64,000 bases of DNA from Hymenobacter busanensis (GTDB lineage: Bacteria; Bacteroidota; Bacteroidia; Cytophagales; Hymenobacteraceae). The stretch covers positions 272,618-336,617 of the forward strand of contig NZ_VTWU01000007.1 of NCBI RefSeq assembly GCF_008727865.1, read 5' to 3'. Both the position numbers and the translations under genes were made by a program. This document shows, piece after piece, positions 50,315 through 59,488 of the stretch. The notes beneath the pieces were generated by a model. The model was given only the letters and a program-made list of their open reading frames with translations, did no database searches and was not told where the DNA came from. How positions within the stretch are numbered: position 1 is the first letter of the stretch; each line of letters begins with the position of its first letter.

Positions 50315-50378
50315 TCCCGCACGCGTAGACCATCTCGCTGTAGTTTGCCGAAATTTCTTCCCCAAATACTTCCCCTAA

Positions 50379-53300
50379 ATGCGAGCATACCTACTACTTT
50401 TTGCCTTTCTTACCTTATTATCCGTCTCTGCAGTTGCCCAGAAACTCATCGGGCAGGTTGTAGACGCGGCCTTTTCCCAACCGATACCGGGTGCCGCCGT
50501 GCAGGTAAAACGTACGCAGGCGGGCACGCTCACGAATGCCACGGGAACGTTCACGCTGACTAATCTCCAGCCCGCAGACACCCTTGTTGTTTCGAGCCTG
50601 GGCTACGAATCGCAGAAGATCCAGTACACGGGTCAAGACAAAGTGACGGTTAAACTGGTGGCGGGCCTTTCGCTCAATGAGGTTGTCGTCACGGCCCTGG
50701 GGCTGGAGCGCAACGCCCAGAGCCTGGGCTACGCGGTGCAGAAGGTAGAGGGCCAGCAGGTCAGCGAGGTAAAGGCGTCCAACTTCCTCGATAATCTGGC
50801 GGGCAAGGTGGCGGGCGTCATGGTCACAGCGGGCTCCACCGGGGTGGGGGCGTCGTCGCGCATTACCATCCGAGGCGAATCGTCGTTCACTGACAACAAT
50901 CCTCTCTTTGTAGTCGACGGTATCGTGATAAACAACGCCACGGTGGTCAACCGCGTCAACGACGATGCCAACGGGTTTCAGGAAATCGATTTCGGCAACG
51001 GGGCGGGGGAAATCAACCCCGACGACGTGGCGGCGGTGTCGGTGCTGAAAGGACCCAGCGCGGCCGCCCTGTATGGCACCCGGGCCTCCAATGGAGTCAT
51101 CTTGATTACGACCAAAGACGGGTCGTCGGCGGGCAAAGGCATTGGCGTTAGCTTCAATAGCACCTTCTACGCCGAGCAACCGTTTCAGCTGCCCCGCTTC
51201 CAGAACACCTACGGGCAGGGCAACAGCGGGGCGTTCAAATATGGCGACGGCCTGGGCGGGGGCATCAACGATAACATCTCGTACAGCTACGGCCCCCGGC
51301 TGGACGCGGGCCTGCTGATTCCGCAGTACGACAGCCCCGTGACCCTGCCCGACGGCCGGGTGGTGCGCGGCGCCGACACGCGGCTCTACAGCGGACTGCC
51401 CATCACTCCGACGCCGTTTGTGTCGCACCCCAACAACCTGCGCGATTTTTATCAGACGGGGCATACGGCTATCAACAACCTGGCGGTTGCGGGCGACTAC
51501 GAGAAAGGCAGCTACCGGCTTTCCTACACGGACCTCAACAGCCAGTCGATTATCCCGGGGGTGGACCTCAAGCGCAAAACGCTGGCCGCCCGGCTGCAGT
51601 TTGACCCTGCGAGGTGGCTGAAAATCAGCTCTTCACTCAACTACATTAACAGCGGCAGCGCCAACCGCCCCGCTACCAAGTACGGTTCGGAAAACACCAA
51701 CTACGCCCTGAGTGCCTGGCTGGGCCGGCAAACCGATGTCAACCCCATGAAGCAGTACTGGCAGCCGGGGCTGGAGGGCATTCAGCAGTTCTCCTACAAC
51801 TACACCTACTTCGACAACCCGTATTTCACGCTCTACGAAAACCGAAATTCCTTTACCCGCGACCGACTCATCGGTAACCTAGCCCTCACGGCCGAATTGG
51901 CCAACAACCTGACGCTGATGGTGCGCAGTAGCATGGATTACTCCACTGAGAACCGCCAGTTTCGGCGGGCCTTCAGCAGCAACCGCTTCAAAAACGGCGC
52001 GTACGCCGAAAACGCCGTTTTCTTCCGGGAAATCAATACCGACTTCCTGCTGAACTACGCCCGCAGCCTGGGACCCCTGTCGCTCGACGTATCGGCCGGG
52101 GGCAACCGCATGGACCAGCTGGCCTCGTTCGACCAATACCAGGCCCTGACGCTGGCGCAGCCGGGCGTGTTCAAGCTCAACAACGCCGCTTCGCCGGTGG
52201 AGGTCTACCAGCAGAGTGGCCGCAAGCGCATCAACAGCCTGTATGCCCTGGCCAAGCTGGGTTTTAAAGACGTCTTGTTTGTCGACGTTACCGGGCGCAA
52301 CGACTGGTCGAGCGCCCTGGCTACGCCCACCTCTACGGCCAATACGTCCTTCTTTTACCCCTCGGTATCGGCCAGCTGGGTGCTGTCGAATCAGTTCCAG
52401 CTGCCCGCGGCCGTGTCCTTTGCCAAAGTACGGGCCAGCGCCGCCAACGTCGGCAACGACACCAGTCCCTACCAGACCGCGGGGGTGTACAACGCCCGGA
52501 ACCCGGTTTTTTCGCAGCCGGCATTCAGCGACCAGAGCACCATTGCCAATACCAACCTGAAGCCGGAGTCGATTACCTCGCTGGAAGCCGGGGCCGATGT
52601 CCGCTTCTTCAACGACCGGTTGGGGGTCGACCTGACCTATTACGACGCCCGCACCCGCAACCAGATTCTGTCGCTGCCCATTGCCATCCCGACGGGCTAC
52701 AGCGAACGGGTCATCAACGGCGGGGAAGTCCGGTCGCGGGGCATCGAGGCGGTGGTCAGTGCCACGCCCGTGCAGACGAACCGCTTCCGGTGGAATGCGA
52801 CCCTGAATTTCAGCCGGAACCGGACCAACGTGGTGTCCTTGCCCGAAGAAGCCGGCACCCTGACGCTGGGCTACAACCGCATCTACGACAACGTAAACCA
52901 GACCGTCTGGTACCAGGTGCGGCAGGGCGACCGGATGGGCGACATGTGGGGCACGGGCTACCTGCGCAACGCCCAGGGCGACTTTGTTGTGGGCAGCAAC
53001 GGGCAGTACATTGCCGACAACACCCTGAAGAAGCTGGGCAACTACAACCCCGACTTCATGGTGGGCCTCTCGAACCAGTTTAGCTACCGGAACTGGAACG
53101 CGGGCTTTCTGCTCGACTGGCGGCAGGGTGGCATTCTGGTGTCGCGGACGCTGGCCCTGGCCGGCGTGGCGGGGCAGCTGATTGAAACGGCCGACCGGCC
53201 CGATGCGGGCATCGTGGCCCAAGGCGTGGTGAATACCGGCACGGCCGACAACCCGAACTACCAGCCCAATACCCGCGCCATTCCGGCCGAAACCTACTAC

Positions 53301-53597
53301 CGGATGTATTACGACCGCAACAACGAGGAGAATAGCACCTACGATGCGTCGTACGTCAAGCTGCGGGAATTCACCATCGGCTACAGCCTGCCCGAAACGG
53401 CCTGGCTAACCAAAAAGCTGCGGGCGCAGCGGCTGACCGTGGCCCTGGTAGGCCGGAACCTAGTGGCCCTGTCGCATATTCCACACTTCGACCCCGAGCA
53501 GACCTCGTTCCAGCAAAACCAGCTGCAGACCGGCGTCGAGGACATGAGCTACCCCACCACCCGCAATGTGGGCGTGAAGCTCAGCGCGAACTTCTAA
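50379..53597 (+). CDS. SusC/RagA TonB-dependent outer-membrane transporter
   Basis: This 1072-residue protein begins with a signal peptide (MRAYLLLFAFLTLLSVSAVA). A carboxypeptidase-regulatory-like domain spans about residues 22-95 (GQVVDAAFSQPIPGAAVQV). The TonB plug follows, with NEVVVTALGLERN, SRITIRGESSF and NPLFVVDGIVINN, then a long beta barrel ending NVGVKLSANF. It pairs with the lipoprotein encoded 13 bp downstream to import a large or polymeric nutrient. The substrate is not evident: no glycoside hydrolase or sigma-factor gene accompanies it. The operon continues into a sodium symporter gene. Confidence 0.95.
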   Translation: MRAYLLLFAFLTLLSVSAVAQKLIGQVVDAAFSQPIPGAAVQVKRTQAGTLTNATGTFTLTNLQPADTLVVSSLGYESQKIQYTGQDKVTVKLVAGLSLNEVVVTALGLERNAQSLGYAVQKVEGQQVSEVKASNFLDNLAGKVAGVMVTAGSTGVGASSRITIRGESSFTDNNPLFVVDGIVINNATVVNRVNDDANGFQEIDFGNGAGEINPDDVAAVSVLKGPSAAALYGTRASNGVILITTKDGSSAGKGIGVSFNSTFYAEQPFQLPRFQNTYGQGNSGAFKYGDGLGGGINDNISYSYGPRLDAGLLIPQYDSPVTLPDGRVVRGADTRLYSGLPITPTPFVSHPNNLRDFYQTGHTAINNLAVAGDYEKGSYRLSYTDLNSQSIIPGVDLKRKTLAARLQFDPARWLKISSSLNYINSGSANRPATKYGSENTNYALSAWLGRQTDVNPMKQYWQPGLEGIQQFSYNYTYFDNPYFTLYENRNSFTRDRLIGNLALTAELANNLTLMVRSSMDYSTENRQFRRAFSSNRFKNGAYAENAVFFREINTDFLLNYARSLGPLSLDVSAGGNRMDQLASFDQYQALTLAQPGVFKLNNAASPVEVYQQSGRKRINSLYALAKLGFKDVLFVDVTGRNDWSSALATPTSTANTSFFYPSVSASWVLSNQFQLPAAVSFAKVRASAANVGNDTSPYQTAGVYNARNPVFSQPAFSDQSTIANTNLKPESITSLEAGADVRFFNDRLGVDLTYYDARTRNQILSLPIAIPTGYSERVINGGEVRSRGIEAVVSATPVQTNRFRWNATLNFSRNRTNVVSLPEEAGTLTLGYNRIYDNVNQTVWYQVRQGDRMGDMWGTGYLRNAQGDFVVGSNGQYIADNTLKKLGNYNPDFMVGLSNQFSYRNWNAGFLLDWRQGGILVSRTLALAGVAGQLIETADRPDAGIVAQGVVNTGTADNPNYQPNTRAIPAETYYRMYYDRNNEENSTYDASYVKLREFTIGYSLPETAWLTKKLRAQRLTVALVGRNLVALSHIPHFDPEQTSFQQNQLQTGVEDMSYPTTRNVGVKLSANF

Positions 53598-53610
53598 GCT
53601 CCACCCGCAC

Positions 53611-55059
53611 ATGAAACGGAAATTATATAGCCTCCTGCTGCTGGCCGCGCTGGTGGGCTTGCTGCCCGCCTGTACGGACAACTTCGAGGAAATCAACACG
53701 AACCCCAACGCGCCGGTCGACGTGCAACCGTCGCTGCTGCTGCGCAAAATCATCTTCGACTACGGCGAGCAGATGTCCTACGAAGCCTTCGTCGCCGGCA
53801 ACCTGCTGGGCCAATACTTCACGGCCATCGACTTCAACCTCTTCGACCGGCACAGCCTGAGTGAACCGCAGTACGGCGGCAACCCCTGGCCGTTTCTGTA
53901 CAGCAACCTGCGCGACAACGAGATTCTGCTGCAGAAAGCGCGCTCGAATCCTGCTTTCGGGGTGTACGAAGGGCCGGCCCTGATCATGAAAGCCTACCTG
54001 GCCGCCACGCTGACGGACCTGTACGGCGACGTTCCCTACAGCCAGGCGCTACAGGGCAAAGCGGGAGTGATTACGCCGGCCTACGACACGCAGGAATCCA
54101 TCTACACGGCGCCCGGCGGCATCCTCGACAACCTGGACAATGGTATTGCCTCCATCAACGGCTACACCGGCACGACGGCGCTCGACGGTGATGTGCTGTA
54201 CGGGGGCAACCGCAGCAAATGGGTACAGTTTGCCAACTCGTTGAAGATTAAATACCTGATGCGCATATCGCGCAAGGTAAACGTGCAAGCGGCCCTGCAA
54301 CGAGTTGTCACCGAGGGAAACTACATCCAGGCGAATGCGGACAATGCCGCCTTCCGGTTCTCACTGTCCCAGCCCAATAATTTCCGGATGGCCACCGCCC
54401 GCATCGGTGACTACAACCTGTTTATCATGTCCAAAACCAGCGAGGAGCTGCTTACGGGGCTGAGCGACCCGCGGATAGCGACGTATTTTCGCCCAACGGC
54501 GGCCAATCCGGGTACCTACCGCGGCCTGCTGAACGGACCCGATGCTTCCCGGCTCTCGATTTCGGTAGCCGATTACTCGCTGACGGGGACCATCTTCCGG
54601 GAAAACTCGGACCGGCTGTCCGCCAACTACATGACTGCGGCCGAAACCAGTTTCTGGTTGGCCGAAGCCGCCGAGCGGAACCTGATATCCGCCTCGGCAA
54701 GGACCTTGTATGAGCAGGGCATCACCCAATCGTTTGACTACTGGGGAACGGTGCTGCCCACCGGTTACCTCACCGGCAGCCGGGTGGCGTACGGCCAGAA
54801 CGGTCAAAACCCCATTGAGCAGATCCTGACGCAGAAATGGCTGCACAACATCAACAACGGCTACGAAGGCTGGACGGAGTACCGCCGGACGGGGTTCCCG
54901 CGCCTGAAAACGGTGTCGGCCAGCCTCAACAACGGGCTGGTTCCCGTGCGCATGCCTTACCCCGCCACGGAAAGTGCGCTGAACGCGGCGCAGTACAACA
55001 TAGCGGCTGCCAACACCCAGAACAACAGCATCAACGCTCCCGTGTGGTGGGCCCGCTGA
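53611..55059 (+). CDS. SusD-like nutrient-binding lipoprotein
   Basis: This is a protein of 482 residues. A lipoprotein signal (KLYSLLLLAALVGLLPAC) ends at the lipobox Cys, followed by TDNFEEINTNPNAPVDV. That opening is typical of the SusD-like_2 group. TPR-type helices bind the ligand above the SusC barrel (YLAATLTDLYGDVPYSQAL and EGWTEYRRTGFPRL are family markers). It is co-transcribed with susC (13-bp gap) and is surface-exposed. It lies 10 bp before a sodium symporter gene. Confidence 0.93.
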   Translation: MKRKLYSLLLLAALVGLLPACTDNFEEINTNPNAPVDVQPSLLLRKIIFDYGEQMSYEAFVAGNLLGQYFTAIDFNLFDRHSLSEPQYGGNPWPFLYSNLRDNEILLQKARSNPAFGVYEGPALIMKAYLAATLTDLYGDVPYSQALQGKAGVITPAYDTQESIYTAPGGILDNLDNGIASINGYTGTTALDGDVLYGGNRSKWVQFANSLKIKYLMRISRKVNVQAALQRVVTEGNYIQANADNAAFRFSLSQPNNFRMATARIGDYNLFIMSKTSEELLTGLSDPRIATYFRPTAANPGTYRGLLNGPDASRLSISVADYSLTGTIFRENSDRLSANYMTAAETSFWLAEAAERNLISASARTLYEQGITQSFDYWGTVLPTGYLTGSRVAYGQNGQNPIEQILTQKWLHNINNGYEGWTEYRRTGFPRLKTVSASLNNGLVPVRMPYPATESALNAAQYNIAAANTQNNSINAPVWWAR

Positions 55060-55069
55060 TCATCCCTGT

Positions 55070-56425
55070 ATGAGTATACCCCTGTTGCAGTGGGCGTTGG
55101 TGCTGGCCTCCAGCGTCACGCTGTTTTTCGTCTCGCCGCTGTCCCGCACTGCGCCCGAGTTTTTCAGAGGAGCCCGCAAAGAGCGTACGCCCAATGCGGT
55201 TTTTCTGACGAGTAGTCTGGTCATTTCCTGGCTGTTTGCCAAGTCCATCACCAATGCCGCCAACCTGGGCCAAAGCTTTGGTTTGGTGGGGGGCGTGGCC
55301 TACGCGGGGTACTACCTGTCGTTTCTGGTGGCCGGTTTTGTCATCGTCGCCATGCGCAACAAAGGCGGCTACCGCAGCATCCACCATTTTCTGGAATCGA
55401 AGTATGGGGCGGGGGCAGTGGTCGTCTTTACCCTGCTGATTATCATTCGGCTCTACAACGAAATCTGGTCCAACACCATCGTCATCGGCTCTTATTTTGG
55501 CGAGCAGGGCACGACCCATTACTACGTCGCCATTGTGGTGTTTACCCTGCTGACGCTGGCCTACACGCTCAAGGGCGGCATGAGCAGCTCGATTATGACC
55601 GACGTGATTCAACTCTCGCTCTTTGTGGGGTTGCTCACGGTTATTCTGGGCTTCATTCTGCCGCAGTACGGGGGCAGTCTGAAGCCTTTTCTGCGCAGCG
55701 GAGAATGGACCTTGGGGCAGGGCGTCGATTTGCTGCTGGTGGCATTGGTGCAGTGCTTCAGCTACCCCTTTCACGACCCGGTTCTCACCGACCGGGGGTT
55801 CATCTCCGATACGCGCACTACGCTCACGTCCTACCTCTGGGCGGGAGCTATCGGCTCGGGCTGCATCATCTTTTTTAGCTTCGTGGGCATCTTCGCCAAG
55901 CTCAACGCCCTGACCGGCGAAGCCCCGGTGGCCGTGGCGCGGTACTTCGGCGTGCCCATGCTGCTGCTGATGAACCTCATCATGGTTACCTCGGCCTCGT
56001 CGACCCTCGATTCGGCCATGGCCTCGTTTTCCAAACTCATCAGCATTGACTTGAGCAAAGCGGCCGTGCCCAGCGTATCGAGAGGCCGGTGGGCCATGGT
56101 GGTGTTGACGGTACTGGGCACCATCCCGGTATTTTTTAATCCCGCCATTCTGTCGGCTACCACCATCAGCGGGACGCTGGTGCTGGGCCTAGCACCCGTG
56201 TTTTTGTTCTGGAACGTGCCCGTCCCGCGCCTGGCCTTTCACCTGTCGGTAGTGGGCGGGCTGGTGCTGGGCGGCTTGCTCACGCTGTTTCCCCTGCCCG
56301 ATGCCCTGCATCTGGGCGACGGCAAATACGGGGCGCTGCTCAGCACAAACCTGATTACGTCGGCTTACTGTTTCGGAGTATTCGGGCTCTGTACACTTCT
56401 CCGAAAATCGCCCCGTCATGGATAG
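55070..56425 (+). CDS. Sodium:solute symporter family protein
   Basis: This 451-residue inner-membrane protein has about twelve hydrophobic helices. LGQSFGLVGGVAYAGYYLSF and TLAYTLKGGMSSSIMTDVIQ are typical of the SSS fold (TM1 region and the GG...SVxxTD segment). FHDPVLTDRGFISD and VTSASSTLDSAMASFSKLIS complete the pattern of the sugar/proline-type transporters. It probably carries across the inner membrane what SusCD brings into the periplasm. Its stop overlaps the next gene by 8 bp. Confidence 0.88.
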   Translation: MSIPLLQWALVLASSVTLFFVSPLSRTAPEFFRGARKERTPNAVFLTSSLVISWLFAKSITNAANLGQSFGLVGGVAYAGYYLSFLVAGFVIVAMRNKGGYRSIHHFLESKYGAGAVVVFTLLIIIRLYNEIWSNTIVIGSYFGEQGTTHYYVAIVVFTLLTLAYTLKGGMSSSIMTDVIQLSLFVGLLTVILGFILPQYGGSLKPFLRSGEWTLGQGVDLLLVALVQCFSYPFHDPVLTDRGFISDTRTTLTSYLWAGAIGSGCIIFFSFVGIFAKLNALTGEAPVAVARYFGVPMLLLMNLIMVTSASSTLDSAMASFSKLISIDLSKAAVPSVSRGRWAMVVLTVLGTIPVFFNPAILSATTISGTLVLGLAPVFLFWNVPVPRLAFHLSVVGGLVLGGLLTLFPLPDALHLGDGKYGALLSTNLITSAYCFGVFGLCTLLRKSPRHG

Positions 56426-57248
56426 TCCAATCCCCAAAAACCTGGGCCCGCGAAGCGGCAGGCTGCTCGTTTTCGGAGGGCCTTACTCGAACCTACAAGC
56501 CCTGGAGACGCTCAAAGACATTGCCGACCAGCTGCAGATTCCAGCTGGCAACATCATCTGCACCGGCGACATCGTGGGCTACTGCGCCCAACCCGAAGCA
56601 GCGGTGCAGTTTGTGAAAGAGTGGGGGGTACACGCCATTCAGGGCAATGTAGAACAGAACATCATCCGGGGCGAAGACGACTGCGGCTGCAACTTCGCCG
56701 AGGGCAGCCGGTGCGACCTGTTGTCTCGCGCCTGGTTTCCCTACGCGGTGCGGAACCTGTCGGCCGGCTCGGTCGCCTGGCTGGCTACCCTGCCGCTTCA
56801 GTTGTCTCTCCGGTATGCGGGCAAGGCGGTAGCCGTGCTGCACGGGGCGGCCACTGGCATTGCCGATTTTGTGTTTGCATCTACCCCTTGGCCGGTAAAA
56901 GAAACCAGCTTTGCCGCTACTGGGGCCGAGGTGATATTGGCCGGCCACGCCGGTCTACCCTTTGCCGATGCGCGAGCCGGGCTATGCTGGCTCAACGCGG
57001 GCGTGATTGGGATGCCCGCCAACGATGGCACCCCGCGGGTATGGTACCTGCTGCTCGATGATACCCATGGCCAGCTTACATACACCTTTCACGCCTTTAC
57101 CTACGACAACGGCAAGGCGCAACAGTTGATGCGGGCTAACGGGCTCCCCGTTTCCTATGCTCAGACGCTCCTAACGGGCATCTGGGACAACTGCGAAATT
57201 TTGCCAGAAGCAGAAAAGGCTTTGCAGGGCCGGCCCATTACGCTGTAA
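56418..57248 (+). CDS. Metallophosphoesterase-fold protein with degenerate metal site
   Basis: This is a protein of 276 residues. The fold markers of the YfcE-like calcineurin family are present: IICTGDIVGYCAQPEAAVQF, IQGNVEQNIIRG, EVILAGHAGLPFADA and LCWLNAGVIGMPANDG. Key ligands are changed, however. The first motif reads VFGGPYSNLQALE where D-x-H-G-N is usual, GNH(D/E) is GNVEQ, and GHTH is GHAG. It is therefore either a poor hydrolase or uses other chemistry. It is translationally coupled to the symporter gene and ends the operon, convergent with arsS. Confidence 0.75.
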   Translation: MDSPIPKNLGPRSGRLLVFGGPYSNLQALETLKDIADQLQIPAGNIICTGDIVGYCAQPEAAVQFVKEWGVHAIQGNVEQNIIRGEDDCGCNFAEGSRCDLLSRAWFPYAVRNLSAGSVAWLATLPLQLSLRYAGKAVAVLHGAATGIADFVFASTPWPVKETSFAATGAEVILAGHAGLPFADARAGLCWLNAGVIGMPANDGTPRVWYLLLDDTHGQLTYTFHAFTYDNGKAQQLMRANGLPVSYAQTLLTGIWDNCEILPEAEKALQGRPITL

Positions 57249-57289
57249 CACTTTGTATCCAAGAAATGTAGAACGTAGACGTCCCTTGT

Positions 57290-58336
57290 TCAGGCCGTTG
57301 CTCCTCCACAACTAGAGCCGCTACCGGCCGTGCAGCCGTAGCAGTGCTGATTGACCACCACGGCGCGCTCGGCCAGGGCGGCGGCATCGAAGTCGCGGAT
57401 GTGGCGCACGGGGCTGGCGACTTTCAGGTCCAGCATCTGGTTGAAGTCGCAGTCGTAGAGGTAGCCGTCCCAACTCACCGAGAGGGTGTTGCGGCACATC
57501 ACGCCGGCGGCGGCTACCGGGTTGAAGGCGTTGACCAGCTTCTCCATGTAGCCCGCGTAATTGCCCGACTCGATGAGGTAGTCCAGGTAGCGGCTGACGG
57601 GAAGGTTGGTGATGGCGTACAGTTCGTTGAACACGATGCCGTGGTCTTTGAGCAGCATGCGCTTGAACTGCTCCTGCAGCCCCTTCTGGCTGCCCGGCAG
57701 GAACGCGCCGGCCGGGTTGTAGACCAGGTTCAGCACCAGGCCCGTGCCTTCCTGCCCGTAGCCCACGGCGTTGAGCATCTTCAGCGCCCGGATGGAATCC
57801 TCAAACACCCCGTCGCCGCGCTGGCTGTCAGTTTTGGCGGCCGTGTAGAAGGGCAAAGAGCTGACGACTTCCACGCCGTGGGCTTTGAAGAACTCGGGCA
57901 GGTCGTGGTACTTCTTGTTGGCGACGATGATGGTCAGGTTGCAGCGCACGATGATGTGGCGGCCTAAGGCGCGAATCTGCTCCACAAACCAGCGGAAGTC
58001 GGGGTTCATCTCCGGCGCGCCGCCGGTCAGGTCGACGGTGGGAATGTCGGTCTGGGCCAGGACGTCGAGGCAGAGCTGCATCGTTTCGCGCGTCATGATT
58101 TCCTTGCGGTCGGGCCCAGCATCGACGTGGCAGTGCTTACACACCTGGTTGCACATCTTGCCCACGTTGATCTGCAGCACGGCCGGCGCTACGGGCGAGA
58201 GCGGCAACAGGCCGGCCTCGCGCAGCTTCTCGTGGAAAGCGGGCAGGTGCAGCGTATCCACGACCTCTTGGCGCAGCACGGTGAGCTGAAAGGTAGGTTC
58301 TGCCAGTTGGTGGCCCGTGGCCTTGAGTGACTTCAT
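57290..58336 (-). CDS. arsS: ArsS, radical SAM enzyme of arsenosugar biosynthesis
   Basis: This is a protein of 348 residues. The radical SAM cluster motif is NVGKMCNQVCKHCHVDAGP (C-x3-C-x2-C), with the glycine-rich TVDLTGGAPEMNPDFRWFV. The C-terminal DUF3641 region has GLVLNLVYNPAGAFLPGSQ, SRYLDYLIESGNYAGYM and the Cys-rich end QHCYGCTAGSGSSCGG. ArsS is proposed to attach the 5'-deoxyadenosyl group to methylated arsenic. It is the last gene of a - strand cluster that also holds a matching glycosyltransferase. Both features support the assignment. Confidence 0.88.
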   Translation of the reverse strand: MKSLKATGHQLAEPTFQLTVLRQEVVDTLHLPAFHEKLREAGLLPLSPVAPAVLQINVGKMCNQVCKHCHVDAGPDRKEIMTRETMQLCLDVLAQTDIPTVDLTGGAPEMNPDFRWFVEQIRALGRHIIVRCNLTIIVANKKYHDLPEFFKAHGVEVVSSLPFYTAAKTDSQRGDGVFEDSIRALKMLNAVGYGQEGTGLVLNLVYNPAGAFLPGSQKGLQEQFKRMLLKDHGIVFNELYAITNLPVSRYLDYLIESGNYAGYMEKLVNAFNPVAAAGVMCRNTLSVSWDGYLYDCDFNQMLDLKVASPVRHIRDFDAAALAERAVVVNQHCYGCTAGSGSSCGGATA

Positions 58337-58381
58337 AATGTCGTGGGTTGCCGCCGGCGAGGAGTGACGCCGACGGCCAAA

Positions 58382-58535
58382 TTACATGCTGATTTCCTTG
58401 GTCTTATCGCGCTCCGAGAGGGCGCCCTCCTCGAAAACTTCGCCTAGTAGTCGAAAAACTTGCGGCCCATCTCGGGCTGCCACCCGGTGATGTTGCCAGA
58501 TTTGGCTAGGTAGGGTTGTAGTACGTCTTTCCCAT
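58382..58535 (-). pseudogene. Broken peroxidase-like (carboxymuconolactone decarboxylase family) gene
   Basis: In the gap between SDR and ArsS, three frames read in order on the - strand: MGKTYYNPT, then YLAKSGNITGWQPEMGRKFF and DY, then GEVFEEGALSERDKTKEISM. Together they match the start of the peroxidase-like protein that often accompanies ArsS. The Cys-x-x-Cys active-site half is missing. Two frameshifts and a truncation make it a remnant. Confidence 0.6.
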
Positions 58536-58597
58536 GGGAATGACGAAGGTGAAGTAAGCAGGAGGAGTACGTACGAGAAGGTGCCGCAAACAGATTG

Positions 58598-59488
58598 TCA
58601 CTCGTACCAGTGCCGAAACCGGCGGAAGCTGGTGCGCACGAACCAGTCTCCCAAGCGGGGTAAATACGTGTGAACCAGCAGAATTACCCAACCCAACGCG
58701 GAAATCACGGTGCGTTGCCGGCGACGGCGGATGTGGCGCAGGATGAGGCCGGCCACTTCCACCTGCGACTTCTGCCAACGCGGCGGCCGGTAAGCAATTG
58801 GCACGGGCTGCCCGCTGGCGTCCAATACCCGCTTTTCGGGGTCGTTCTGGGTGAAGCCGATGTGTACCACGCCCAGGTGAATGCCGGTACTGGCCAGCTC
58901 CAGCCGCAGGGTGTGCGCCAGGTTCGCCAGGGCGGCCTTGCCGGCACAGTAGGCCGAGCCGCTGGGCATGCCGTTTAGCGCCGAGATGGACGAGATGAAC
59001 GTGACGCTGCCGCGCGAGTGGGTCAGGGCCGGCAATGCCGCCATGAGCGGGTACACGGCCCCGTACACGTTGCTGTCGAGCACCTGCCGGAACACCTCCG
59101 GCTGCATGTCCACGAAGTAAGCCCGCTGCGAAATGCAGGCGTTGGCAACGACAATATCCAGCCGTCCGAACGCCTGCAGGGCGGTGTCCACGAGGCGCTG
59201 GCAGCTGGCGTAGTCGGTCACGTCGGCCACGCAGCTGACCACGGCGTAGCCCGCGGCTTCGAACGCCTCGCAGGTGTGCCGCAGCCGCTCGGGGTTACGC
59301 CCGTTGAGCACCACTGCGGCGCCCTGCTGGCACAAGAGCCGCGCCGTTTCCCGCCCGATGCCCGATTCGGAGCCGGTCACCAGCGCGACCTGCCTGGTGA
59401 AAACGCCCGGCCGGTGGGCCGGCGGTGCTTGGCCCAGCACCGTTACGGGAGCGCTGCCCGGGGCAGGAGAAGAGGAGTGGTCAGACAT
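58598..59488 (-). CDS. Short-chain dehydrogenase/reductase of the ArsS cluster
   Basis: This is a protein of 296 residues. After a 30-residue Pro/Ala-rich lead, the cofactor motif is VALVTGSESGIGRETA. The usual NNAG is ANACIS, and the catalytic set is FISSISALNG with SAYCAGKAALANL. The C-terminal 40 residues contain a hydrophobic helix (ISALGWVILLVHTYLPRLG) and a basic end, which suggest membrane association. It overlaps the upstream epimerase gene by 8 bp, so the two are coupled. A step in lipid or sugar modification of the arsenical is plausible but unproven. Confidence 0.82.
   Translation of the reverse strand: MSDHSSSPAPGSAPVTVLGQAPPAHRPGVFTRQVALVTGSESGIGRETARLLCQQGAAVVLNGRNPERLRHTCEAFEAAGYAVVSCVADVTDYASCQRLVDTALQAFGRLDIVVANACISQRAYFVDMQPEVFRQVLDSNVYGAVYPLMAALPALTHSRGSVTFISSISALNGMPSGSAYCAGKAALANLAHTLRLELASTGIHLGVVHIGFTQNDPEKRVLDASGQPVPIAYRPPRWQKSQVEVAGLILRHIRRRRQRTVISALGWVILLVHTYLPRLGDWFVRTSFRRFRHWYE

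Larger units (their letters stand above)
49171..50378. other. Non-coding stretch before susC
   Basis: The first 680 bp are GC-rich with no credible gene and include the 46-bp palindrome at 49531-49576. They also hold an inverted copy of the CCCGGCAGAGTACCATTG module (complement of 49741-49758). From about 49855 composition becomes ordinary and AT-richer, and this part probably holds the susC promoter. No protein-coding frame is supported. Confidence 0.55.
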
